DNA of 64,000 nt from Acidobacteria bacterium OLB17. Its GTDB lineage: Bacteria; Acidobacteriota; Blastocatellia; Pyrinomonadales; Pyrinomonadaceae. The notes beneath the pieces were generated by a model. That model saw only the letters and a list, made by a program, of their open reading frames with translations, had not been told where the DNA came from and made no database searches. Where the stretch lies: the NCBI GenBank assembly GCA_001567505.1, contig LLEU01000018.1, forward strand, positions 39,774 through 103,773. Direction: 5' to 3'. A program made the position numbers and the translations under genes. Positions within the stretch are counted from its first letter, which is position 1; every line of letters begins with the position of its first letter. Below are positions 28,637-36,880 of this stretch, in pieces.

Positions 28637-29680
28637 TTACGGTCTCTTCGGCCGATCGGCTTCGGGCACATTTTTATAAACATCTTCGTATTTCGCGTAG
28701 CCGTCCTTTATGACCGTATCCATCAGATTGCTTTTATCGACCGAGATCACCTCAAGCAGGATCGCAGGCACTTCCTTTTTGATCGCGTCGTTCATGAACG
28801 GCTTCGTATCCGTTAGAGCCTCTTTCTTAGCGAGCTTTACGGCCGCCTCGAGAGCCTTTGTCGCAAGCGGGATGATCGGCTTATATACGGTCATCGATTG
28901 CTTGCCTTCCGCGATGTTCTGCAATGCCGCAAGTCCGGCATCCTGGCCCGTAACGATGACCTTCCCGGCGAGGCCGCGATTAGACAGGGCTTCGATCACG
29001 CCGCCCGCCATTCCGTCGTTCGAGACGACAAAGGCCTGAACGTTGTCGCTGTTCGATGTAAGGGCATTCTCGGCGAACTTCAAGGCCTCGTCCGGAGCCC
29101 AATTATCAATGAACTGATCCGCAACGATCTTTATGTCGCCTTTATCGATCGCCGCCTGCAGGACCGCAAGCTCGGATTTCTTCATAATGTGGGCGTTGTT
29201 ATCGGTATTCGCACCGTAAACCATTACGTAATTCCCTGTCGGGGCGTGCTTGAGAGCGTATTCGGCGATCTTTTCGCCGATAACGGGCACTTGATGAGAA
29301 ATGTAAAGATCGATCTTGTCCGAGTTGATGAGGCGGTCGTAGCTGATCACGGGAACGCCCTGCGCTTTTGCCTTATCGACCATCGCGGCGGCCTGCGTGG
29401 CGTCATGCGGGGCGATCACAAGGGCATCGATCCCCTGCGTCAAAAGATTATCAACGTCATTTGCCTGTTTCTCGGCGCTTGTATCGGCGACCGTGATGAT
29501 GCAGTTGACGTTCGCCTTTTCGCACGCGGCCTTAAATGCGTCATGGTCCCGCTGCCAGCGTTCTTCACGCAGCGTATCCATCGCAAAGCCGATCTTCAGC
29601 CGCTTGTCCTGTGTGCCGCTTCCGCAAGAGAGAGAAAGGGCGGCGGCAAGCGAAAATACCGCAAATAGTAGTTTTTTCAT
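28637..29680 (-). CDS. Sugar ABC transporter substrate-binding lipoprotein (XylF-like)
   Basis: The 347-residue protein has a lipoprotein signal peptide ending ALSLSC and a periplasmic-binding type 1 fold: IGFAMDTLREERWQRDHDAF, ALVIAPHDATQAAAMVDKAK, PVISYDRLI and FVVSNDGMAGGVIEAL, ending with DVYKNVPEADRPKRP. This is closest to D-xylose binding protein XylF. No permease or ATPase gene is next to it, which is unusual for this family. The ROK kinase follows after six bases. Confidence 0.88.
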   Translation of the reverse strand: MKKLLFAVFSLAAALSLSCGSGTQDKRLKIGFAMDTLREERWQRDHDAFKAACEKANVNCIITVADTSAEKQANDVDNLLTQGIDALVIAPHDATQAAAMVDKAKAQGVPVISYDRLINSDKIDLYISHQVPVIGEKIAEYALKHAPTGNYVMVYGANTDNNAHIMKKSELAVLQAAIDKGDIKIVADQFIDNWAPDEALKFAENALTSNSDNVQAFVVSNDGMAGGVIEALSNRGLAGKVIVTGQDAGLAALQNIAEGKQSMTVYKPIIPLATKALEAAVKLAKKEALTDTKPFMNDAIKKEVPAILLEVISVDKSNLMDTVIKDGYAKYEDVYKNVPEADRPKRP

Positions 29681-29847
29681 CCGGTAAATTTAACTCCAAA
29701 CAATATCGGAACTAGTATCACGCAATTAGACCAAATTGTATCTTTTTCGGCAATGCGGGACCAAAAAACGGGCGGATATTGAATTGCGCTGCATGCCCGC
29801 GGCAGAAAGCAGGCCGATCTTGGCGATATTTCTTTTGATTTTTGTGT

Positions 29848-29875
29848 TTGAAAGCACTGAGAACTGTGGTATAAA
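29848..29875 (+). promoter_or_regulatory. Candidate promoter upstream of the FecR-like pair
   Basis: TTGAAA (29848-29853) and TATAAA (29870-29875) are 16 bases apart, about 170 bases ahead of the first gene. Confidence 0.5.
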
Positions 29876-29958
29876 TGATTATCAAATCTCAGCTTAGAAG
29901 TTTCGTTGAGGCTATCAGATTCGGTTTTTTCAACTTTGCTGACGGGCGGGGGTTTTCA

Positions 29959-29987
29959 TTGACATCCCCTCGCACTTCGTGTAAAAG
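29959..29987 (+). promoter_or_regulatory. Second candidate promoter of the FecR-like pair
   Basis: A perfect TTGACA (29959-29964) is followed after 17 bases by TAAAAG (29982-29987), 58 bases upstream of the ATG at 30046. The region also contains a 19-base imperfect direct repeat (29925-29943 and 30003-30021). No gene is visible between 29681 and 30045. Confidence 0.5.
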
Positions 29988-30045
29988 ATTGAATGGCTTG
30001 ATTTTTTTGAACTTTACTGACTTGGGCGATACAAAGAGGAGAAAT

Positions 30046-30645
30046 ATGAACAGCAAACTGTGGATTCGAAGAGCACTCTCAACGTGCTCGATGGTCGCAA
30101 TATTTGCGACTTACTCAATGGTTGCTTTGGCCGGAACGCCAAAGATGACCGGGGAGCTTCTGGTGTCAGGCTCGGATGACGCCATTGTGACGGTAAACGG
30201 ACAGACGGCCCTTAACGGCCGCACGGTCCTCTCGGGCAGCACGATCGTGACTTCCGAGACCGCTTCGGCAATTCTTAACTGTGCGGCTGCCGGGAGCATC
30301 AAACTTGCCCCGAACTCCACCGCCATTGTGAGCTTTGACGGCTCGACGCTTACTGCAGATCTGACCTCCGGTTCGCTCACGGTCATTAGCTCTGCCCAAC
30401 CGATCGCGGTTACGACCCCTAACGGCGTGGTTACTGTCAATGCCGGCGAGACCGCCGACACCGCTGCTTCGCAGGATTCCAACAATAACAAGAAAAAAGG
30501 CGGCGCGGCATGGATCTGGTTTGGCGTGATCTTTGGAGCGGCCGCAGCTGCCCTGATCGGCACCGCCATTATGAACAGCGATTCCAAATTTGGCAGTGGT
30601 GGCACGGTCGTCCCTGGACCTCCGTCAACCAGCGGCGGAGTATAG
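30046..30645 (+). CDS. FecR-like secreted protein 1 with C-terminal membrane helix
   Basis: The 199-residue protein starts at the ATG at 30046 after an AGAGGAGAAAT ribosome site. It has a signal peptide (STCSMVAIFATYSMVALA), then a beta-rich domain resembling FecR/LysM-type barrels: VTVNGQTALNGRTVLSGSTIVT, NSTAIVSFDGSTLTADLTSG and VTTPNGVVTVNAGETA. A basic Asn/Lys stretch and a transmembrane helix (AWIWFGVIFGAAAAALIGTAIM) follow, then a Gly/Pro/Ser tail. It may sense or bind something in the envelope, but no partner is known. A paralogue follows 15 bases downstream. Confidence 0.7.
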   Translation: MNSKLWIRRALSTCSMVAIFATYSMVALAGTPKMTGELLVSGSDDAIVTVNGQTALNGRTVLSGSTIVTSETASAILNCAAAGSIKLAPNSTAIVSFDGSTLTADLTSGSLTVISSAQPIAVTTPNGVVTVNAGETADTAASQDSNNNKKKGGAAWIWFGVIFGAAAAALIGTAIMNSDSKFGSGGTVVPGPPSTSGGV

Positions 30646-30659
30646 GAGGATTTTGATAA

Positions 30660-31368
30660 ATGATCGGCACTAATTACGCAAAAAAAATTAACTACAGCTT
30701 TCACACTCGCCGCAGTTTGGTGCGTCTATTCGATGGTCGCTTACGCGATGCCCGCGGGCACTGCCGCTGAGATCATCGTTAGCGGACAGGTCACCGTCAA
30801 CGGACAAGCCGCGGTATCGAACTCAACTATCGTCTCCGGCAGCACCATCGTGACCGGCCCTGCTTCGAGCGCTACGATCAATCTCGGCAAGACCGGCCGT
30901 ATCGAGCTGCAGGCAGATACGACGCTCTCGCTCACGTTCAGCGACGGCACGATCGTCGGCACGCTTTCCGCAGGAAAGGCCCGCATCGCTGATGCACCGG
31001 GCGTTGCCACTACGATCGCGACCAAGAATGCAACGTTCATCGCGGATTCAAGCCAGGCGAACAACTTCGCCCTTGAGGTCGAGTGCTCGCACGTTCACGT
31101 CGATACGACCTCAGGCCTGGTAACAATGCGTGAAGGCGTTTCGGATAAGCAGGTCGCCGCTGGTTCGTCGGCTGTTGCCGGCAGCCTTGAGCAGGCCGGC
31201 TGCAAGCCGTGTCTTCGTCCCGGCTCGGCCCCGCCGACCGCTATCGCTGGTTGGCCATGGCTTCTCGTTGTTGCAGGCGGCGCAGCCGGTGCGGCCATCT
31301 TCTTCGGCACCCGTAATGGTGATACGGAGATCGGCGGCGGAACCGTGATCGTCAGCCCGACCGTATAG
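30660..31368 (+). CDS. FecR-like secreted protein 2 (one extra A in the run 30680-30687)
   Basis: This is a paralogue of the preceding gene. The visible frame lacks a signal peptide because an eight-A run at 30680-30687 shifts it. Removing one A gives 235 residues from the ATG at 30660, with a clean signal peptide (TTAFTLAAVWCVYSMVAYA) matching TYSMVALA of the neighbour. The domain repeats VTVNGQAAVSNSTIVSGSTIVTG and SLTFSDGTIVGTLSAGKARI. A transmembrane helix (WPWLLVVAGGAAGAAIFFG) and Thr/Gly-rich end follow. AGGAGGATTTTG upstream is a good ribosome site. Confidence 0.7.
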
Positions 31369-31443
31369 TCGGCCACCGAAGTTTGCTTCTTCAGAATGCG
31401 GGTCATGTCCGATCGACGTGGCCCGCTAACTTTTGCCCGCAAT

Positions 31444-31471
31444 TTGATTATTCTTTTTCAGTTTTTATATT
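31444..31471 (+). promoter_or_regulatory. Candidate promoter of ugd
   Basis: TTGATT (31444-31449) and TATATT (31466-31471) are 16 bases apart, 24 bases before the ATG at 31496. No ribosome site is apparent. Confidence 0.55.
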
Positions 31472-31495
31472 CTTTAGCCTTATATTTTTAGCTTT

Positions 31496-32794
31496 ATGCA
31501 GATCGCAGTAATTGGTACGGGATACGTCGGTCTTGTTTCGGGAGCGTGTTTCGCCGAATTTGGTATCGATGTTACGTGCGTCGATGTTAATGAGGAAAAG
31601 ATCGAAGGCCTCAAGAACGGTGTTATCCCGATCTATGAACCGGGCCTCGACATTCTCGTTAAAGAGAATGTTAAGGCGGGCCGCCTGCATTTTACGACCG
31701 ATATCACGGCCGCCGTGAACAGGGCTCTCGTCGTCTTCCTTGCGGTCGGCACGCCGCCTCAGCCCGATGGAACTCCGGATATGAGCTATTACCGAGCGGC
31801 CGCGAAAAGTGTCGCCCAGGCTCTTAACGGCTACAAGGTGCTCGTGACGAAATCGACCGTTCCGGTCGGGACCGGCGAATGGCTTCGCAAATTCGTGATC
31901 GAGAACGCGCCCGAAGGTGCGGAATTCGGCGTGGCGTCAAACCCCGAATTCTTACGCGAGGGTGCGGCCATCGAGGATTTTATGCGGCCCGACCGCGTCG
32001 TCATCGGCAGCAATCAGGAACGCGCGATCGAGGTGATGAAAGAGCTTTATCGCCCTCTTTATCTGATCGAAACGCCGATCGTCGTCACTTCCCTAGAAGC
32101 CGCCGAACTGACGAAATACGCCGCGAACGCCTTCCTCGCGACCAAGATCACTTTCATAAACGAGATCGCGAATCTATGCGACGCGATCGGCTGCGACGTT
32201 CACGACGTCGCACGCGGCATGGGAATGGACAACCGTATCGGCCGCAAGTTCCTTCATCCCGGGCCCGGCTACGGCGGTTCCTGCTTCCCGAAGGACACAC
32301 GTGCACTGACGACCGTCGCTGATGACTTCGGCGTTGAAACGCGGATCGTCGATGCGGTCATCGAGGCGAACGAGCGGCAACGCGACGCAATGCTCGTAAA
32401 GATCGAAAAGCTGGTCGGCGACCTCAGCGGCAAGCGGGTCGCGGTCCTCGGCCTTTCTTTCAAGCCCGAGACCGACGATATGCGTGAATCGCCCGCAACC
32501 GATATCATCAAAAAGATGGTCGAAAAAGGTGCTTCCGTAAAGGCATTCGACCCGGTAGCAATGGCCGAGGCAAAGCACGTTCTGCCGGACATCGAGTATG
32601 CCGAAGACGAGTATTCCGCGATCGACGGTGCAGACGCCCTCGTGATCGTCACCGAATGGAACCAGTTCCGTGCCTTGAACCTTGAAAAGGTCAAGGAGCT
32701 TCTTCGTTCACCGAAGATCGCCGATCTTCGCAATATCTACGAACCTGCGACGATGCGCGCCGCCGGCTTTGATTACGTCGGCGTTGGGCGCTAG
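31496..32794 (+). CDS. ugd: UDP-glucose 6-dehydrogenase
   Basis: This enzyme oxidises UDP-glucose to UDP-glucuronate with two NAD+. The 432-residue protein has the Rossmann start IAVIGTGYVGLVSGACFAEFG, STVPVGTG, the GCD-family SNPEFLREGAAIEDF, ELTKYAANAFLATKITFINEIANLC, and the catalytic Cys in PGPGYGGSCFPKD. The C-terminal domain has VLGLSFKPETDDMRESP. It is followed after 28 bases by an epimerase gene, so the pair likely supplies nucleotide sugars for polysaccharide. Confidence 0.97.
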   Translation: MQIAVIGTGYVGLVSGACFAEFGIDVTCVDVNEEKIEGLKNGVIPIYEPGLDILVKENVKAGRLHFTTDITAAVNRALVVFLAVGTPPQPDGTPDMSYYRAAAKSVAQALNGYKVLVTKSTVPVGTGEWLRKFVIENAPEGAEFGVASNPEFLREGAAIEDFMRPDRVVIGSNQERAIEVMKELYRPLYLIETPIVVTSLEAAELTKYAANAFLATKITFINEIANLCDAIGCDVHDVARGMGMDNRIGRKFLHPGPGYGGSCFPKDTRALTTVADDFGVETRIVDAVIEANERQRDAMLVKIEKLVGDLSGKRVAVLGLSFKPETDDMRESPATDIIKKMVEKGASVKAFDPVAMAEAKHVLPDIEYAEDEYSAIDGADALVIVTEWNQFRALNLEKVKELLRSPKIADLRNIYEPATMRAAGFDYVGVGR

Positions 32795-32822
32795 CCGAGG
32801 ATCTCACGAAATAGTGTAAATT

Positions 32823-33779
32823 ATGTCGATCGATACCCCGACAGTTCTTGTTACGGGCGGAGCCGGTTTTATCGGCTCTAACCTCGCCGATCGCCTGATC
32901 CGCGAAGGCGCGCGCGTTCGAATTCTCGATAATTTCGCAACGGGCTTTCGTGAGAACCTCGAAGAGATCGACGGCTCCTTCGACTTTATCGAGGGCGATG
33001 TTGCCGATCCCGGCGTCGTCGCAAAAGCAGTTGACGACGTTGAGACGATCTTCCACGAGGCGGCACTGCCGAGCGTCCCGCGTTCGGTCGAAGATCCGGT
33101 TTCCACTCATCGGGCCTGCGTCGAGGGCACGTTCAATCTGCTGCTCGCTGCAAAGGACGCGGGCGTTCGGCGTTTCGTTTACGCAGCATCGAGCTCCGCT
33201 TACGGCGATCAGCCGACGCTGCCGAAGGCCGAGACGATGCCGCCTGCACCGATGTCGCCGTATGCGGTCGCAAAGCTGACGGGCGAATACTATGCATCGG
33301 CCTTCAATCGCGTTTACGGCCTCGAGACAGTATCTTTACGGTACTTCAACGTCTTTGGCCCGCGGCAGAATCCTTCTTCGCCATATTCGGGCGTTATTTC
33401 GCGGTTCATTGATGCGTTAATGACCGATTCCAGGCCGGTCATCTACGGCGACGGAGAACAGTCGCGGGATTTTACCTACATCGACAATGTCGTCGATGCA
33501 AATCTCAAGGCCGCAAGTTCGGCCGCCGCACCGGGCCTTGTAATGAATGCCGCGAACGGCGAACGCATCTCGCTCAATGACCTTCTCGCTACTCTGAACA
33601 AGATCACCGGCAGGGACCTTCAGGCCGAATACCTCGAACCGCGCAACGGCGACGTTAAACATTCGCAGGCCGACAATTCCCTGGCCGTCCGCACACTTGG
33701 CTACAAGAACCTCGTCGGCCTTGAAGAAGGCCTGCGTCGGACGGTCGAATGGTGGAAGAACAGCCGGTTTGCCCGCTGA
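32823..33779 (+). CDS. NAD-dependent nucleotide-sugar epimerase (SDR family)
   Basis: The 318-residue extended SDR has TVLVTGGAGFIGSNLADRLI, the catalytic Y-x-x-x-K in PYAVAKLTGE, the active-site Ser region YAASSSAYGDQP, and SLRYFNVFGPRQNPSSPYSGVISRF. This last segment is typical of WbpP/WbgU-type UDP-GlcNAc or UDP-glucuronate 4-epimerases. The exact substrate is uncertain. Linked to ugd, it may interconvert UDP-glucuronate and UDP-galacturonate. Confidence 0.9.
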   Translation: MSIDTPTVLVTGGAGFIGSNLADRLIREGARVRILDNFATGFRENLEEIDGSFDFIEGDVADPGVVAKAVDDVETIFHEAALPSVPRSVEDPVSTHRACVEGTFNLLLAAKDAGVRRFVYAASSSAYGDQPTLPKAETMPPAPMSPYAVAKLTGEYYASAFNRVYGLETVSLRYFNVFGPRQNPSSPYSGVISRFIDALMTDSRPVIYGDGEQSRDFTYIDNVVDANLKAASSAAAPGLVMNAANGERISLNDLLATLNKITGRDLQAEYLEPRNGDVKHSQADNSLAVRTLGYKNLVGLEEGLRRTVEWWKNSRFAR

Positions 33780-33823
33780 TCTTCCGCACCGCGCGTTAGG
33801 CGAATCCTAGAACAAGAATATTC

Positions 33824-33857
33824 AAAAAAAACGGGCGGGGCCCAAAGGCACCCGCCC
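33824..33857 (-). terminator. Terminator of the TonB receptor gene
   Basis: On the minus strand GGGCGGG pairs with CCCGCCC (33851-33857 and 33833-33839) and is followed by eight T residues. It lies 42 bases after the receptor stop and between two convergent genes. Confidence 0.88.
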
Positions 33858-33898
33858 AAGTTTCGGCTCGCTAACCGAGGAGAGCTGTCCGCTCGTTG

Positions 33899-36844
33899 TT
33901 ACCAACTAAAGCGGACCTGAAGTTCGATTCGGCGGTTTGCTGATCCACCAGAACCGCCGAATCTACCGAATCCGCCTGACGTGCTGGTCGATTGGCCGAA
34001 TCGGCTTGAGCTGAGACTTGAAACCGGGTTTCCAAGATTCACGGTATTCAAGAGATTTGAAAAGTTGACTGAAAGGTTAAGGTTGTACGGCTTTCGGCCG
34101 CCGCCCATTCCGCCAAAGAAACCGCCGCGGCCCATCCGCATTCCGCCACCGGAAGGTGCCTGGCCCTTGTCGCTTTCTTTGCCGAACCCGAAGTTCTTGC
34201 CGACGCGCAGGTTCACGGAGAAGCTGCCCGGCCCCTGGCCGTAATTTCGCGGAATGATCGCATTCGGATCCTTGCCGGAAATATCGCAGAAGTCATAGTG
34301 AAGGCCGAGTTCGGCACAGCGTGAAGCAAGAGCGCCGTAGGTCGGACGTTCGGTAATGTAGCCGTCACCGTTCGAATCGAAACCGGTCGTTATGTTGAAC
34401 GGACTGCCGGACGACGCAAAGATGAACGGATTGAGCGAAATGCCCCAGGGCAGCCCGACGTTCCCGCCGATGACGAACCGATGCCGTACATCGTCGCCGC
34501 TGCGTCCCCATTCACCCGCAAAGCTGTAGCTGTACGCCGGCGAACTTCCCGCACCATCCGTATCACTCTTTGAGAAGCCAAGCGAATAGTTCCCAAAGAG
34601 CGAGAACCTTGACGAGTAGTTATTTCGGAAACCGACACGGATCTGGTTCTCTTCGGACCGTCCGGTCGATTCATACTGCTGGATGTTGCCGAGAGTCGGG
34701 TCAGGCCGCGGCGCAAGCGAGCAGTCCAGATCCGTCGGGCAGATGGGAGCGTTGATGTTCCGCGAACGAAGCTGATTGTACGAACGCGAAGTTATGAAAA
34801 ACGCCGAGATCGTCGTCTTGAACGGAAGCTGCCGTTCCACACCGAACGTGGCCTGTGCCGTGTACGGTGTCTTGAGATCGGGAGACACGAGACGCGTCGT
34901 GCTCGATCCCGGAAGTACGGCAAGGATCTGCGACGGCGTGAGCAAGTTCGACACCGTGCCGTCCGGATTGAAGACCGGCTGTGCAAGCAGGGCAAGCGCC
35001 GCCGCAAGACGTGTCGGATCGGTCTCGTTCGCACTGACGAGCAGGTTCAACTGCCTGATCCCGTCATTCCGATGAGCCTGCAGCGTATAGCTTTCGCTGA
35101 ATCGGTTATAGAAGATGCCCGCACCGCCTCGGAAAACCGTCTTTGCGGGCTTCGAGCCGCCGGCTCCCGGCGACCATGCGAAACCGAACCTCGGAGCGAA
35201 ATTGTAGTCGCTGCTGATGTTCGTCTGATTCTCATATCGGAGCCCGAAGCTGAGAAGAAGCTTGGGCGAGACCCGCCAGTCATCCGAAACGAACAGGCCA
35301 AGATCCTTTTGCGAGACCTTCGCAAGCGGTTCGCCGGTCGTCATCGTGAACTGCGTCGGATTGTACTGCGTGCCGACGGCACCGAGCAGTTTCGCACGGT
35401 ATTGCTCGATCGGCGAGACAAAGCCGTCGCCATTCAGGTCGTACGGGCTTGCACCGACGAACCCGAGGAAGCTGAACGTGCCGCCATAGTTATTCTCAGA
35501 CTGCGAGTCGATCGAAGTGCCGCGAAGCCTGACGCCGAACTTGACCGAATGCTCCATATTCTTGCCAAGAGCGGTGGTCGTGTTGTTCGAGATCTCGAAT
35601 CGCTGGTTCCGGTTGTAGCTGTTGCCGATCTGAGCACCACCGGCCGTAAATGCAGATGAAACGCTCACGGTCGGTATCGAATTATCGCCGACCTGGCTGC
35701 TCTTATCGAACGAGTAGCTGATGCGCGTCTCGTTCACGGTCTTCGCGTTCAGGATCGAGGTCTCCGTAATGCGGAACTCGTGGCCGAAACTCGTCGAGTC
35801 ATACTGCCGCGAGGCAAGCGACGTTCCGCCAATGCCTTGATTCTTGCTCGACGAGCGGTCGTAATCATACCTGACGACGAGCGTATTCTTATCGTTGATC
35901 GCGTAGTCGATGCGAGGTCCGATCGAGAATCGCCGCGTCGGGACCTTATAGTCCTGCGAAAAATTGACGATATTGAACGACGGATCGAGTACGATCGCGT
36001 TCACGATCGTGTTGTTATCGATATCGCGGTTAGACGCGTCAACGAAGAACGAAGCCTTCTTCTTGATGATCGGGCCCGAGAAGTTGCCGCCGAAGAAACG
36101 CGTCTGGCTCGGAGCACGGTTCGAAGCAAAGGGATTGCGCGAATTCAACCTCGCATCGTTGAAGTTAAAGAATGCACTGCCGCGATATTTATCCGTTCCC
36201 GGACGCGTCAGGATCTCAATGCGTCCCCAGCCAAGCCGGTCGAATTCCGCAGAGAACGGGTTCTGGTTGATACGGATCTCGCGGATCGATTCTTTCGGCG
36301 GGAGTTTGCCGCCCGTAAAACCGTCGATATAGATCTGACCGCCGTCCGGACCGGAGCCCGGGCCGGCCAACGCCTGAAGCGCCGACTGAAGTTCATCCGG
36401 ATCGTCCGGCAGTGCATCAAGGTCCTTGCCCTTAATGACGGTCGCGCTCGAGTTGCTGTCCGGGTCGGTCGAAACGCCCTCGTCGGGGTTTACGTTAACA
36501 TCCTCGACCACTCCGGCGATCGTCATCGAAACGACCAATTCGTGTTTTTCGCCTGCTGCGAGCACCACATCAGGATTCTCGTATGGAGCGAAGTTCGCGG
36601 CCTCGGCCTTTACCGTGTAGGTGCCGGCGGGAAGGCCTGCGATCGTAAATTCACCGCGGTCATTGGTGACCGCCTGTTTTTCAACACCTTCGGCGTTCAC
36701 CGCCTTGACGGTCGCACCCACAACGACCGCTCCGAGACTGTCAACAACTTGACCGGTCACGCTTGCCGCCTTTTGCGCAAAGGCTCCGCCCGCAGATAAC
36801 AGCAGCAAGGCGCCAAGCAGAGTTATTTTCTTTATGTAGTCCAT
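33899..36844 (-). CDS. TonB-dependent receptor with N-terminal carboxypeptidase-regulatory-like domain
   Basis: The 981-residue outer-membrane protein has a signal peptide (ITLLGALLLLSAGGAFA) and then a CarboxypepD_reg-like domain (VTGQVVDSLGAVVVGATVKAVN, TNDRGEFTIAGLPAGTYTVKAEA). The plug follows (DLDALPDDPDELQSALQALAGPG, IYIDGFTGGKLPPKESIREIRI, RGSAFFNFNDARLNSRNPFA). A long beta-barrel ends in Phe-x-Trp (QVRFSW). A Gly/Met/Arg-rich insertion lies near the C-terminus (GGGMRMGRGGFFGGMGGG). Such receptors take up large substrates or sugars through TonB; the ligand is unknown. It follows a Gly/Arg-rich secreted protein. Confidence 0.9.
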   Translation of the reverse strand: MDYIKKITLLGALLLLSAGGAFAQKAASVTGQVVDSLGAVVVGATVKAVNAEGVEKQAVTNDRGEFTIAGLPAGTYTVKAEAANFAPYENPDVVLAAGEKHELVVSMTIAGVVEDVNVNPDEGVSTDPDSNSSATVIKGKDLDALPDDPDELQSALQALAGPGSGPDGGQIYIDGFTGGKLPPKESIREIRINQNPFSAEFDRLGWGRIEILTRPGTDKYRGSAFFNFNDARLNSRNPFASNRAPSQTRFFGGNFSGPIIKKKASFFVDASNRDIDNNTIVNAIVLDPSFNIVNFSQDYKVPTRRFSIGPRIDYAINDKNTLVVRYDYDRSSSKNQGIGGTSLASRQYDSTSFGHEFRITETSILNAKTVNETRISYSFDKSSQVGDNSIPTVSVSSAFTAGGAQIGNSYNRNQRFEISNNTTTALGKNMEHSVKFGVRLRGTSIDSQSENNYGGTFSFLGFVGASPYDLNGDGFVSPIEQYRAKLLGAVGTQYNPTQFTMTTGEPLAKVSQKDLGLFVSDDWRVSPKLLLSFGLRYENQTNISSDYNFAPRFGFAWSPGAGGSKPAKTVFRGGAGIFYNRFSESYTLQAHRNDGIRQLNLLVSANETDPTRLAAALALLAQPVFNPDGTVSNLLTPSQILAVLPGSSTTRLVSPDLKTPYTAQATFGVERQLPFKTTISAFFITSRSYNQLRSRNINAPICPTDLDCSLAPRPDPTLGNIQQYESTGRSEENQIRVGFRNNYSSRFSLFGNYSLGFSKSDTDGAGSSPAYSYSFAGEWGRSGDDVRHRFVIGGNVGLPWGISLNPFIFASSGSPFNITTGFDSNGDGYITERPTYGALASRCAELGLHYDFCDISGKDPNAIIPRNYGQGPGSFSVNLRVGKNFGFGKESDKGQAPSGGGMRMGRGGFFGGMGGGRKPYNLNLSVNFSNLLNTVNLGNPVSSLSSSRFGQSTSTSGGFGRFGGSGGSANRRIELQVRFSW

Positions 36845-36880
36845 ATGAATCGTATGTATGATCGAAAACTTGTACGAAAT

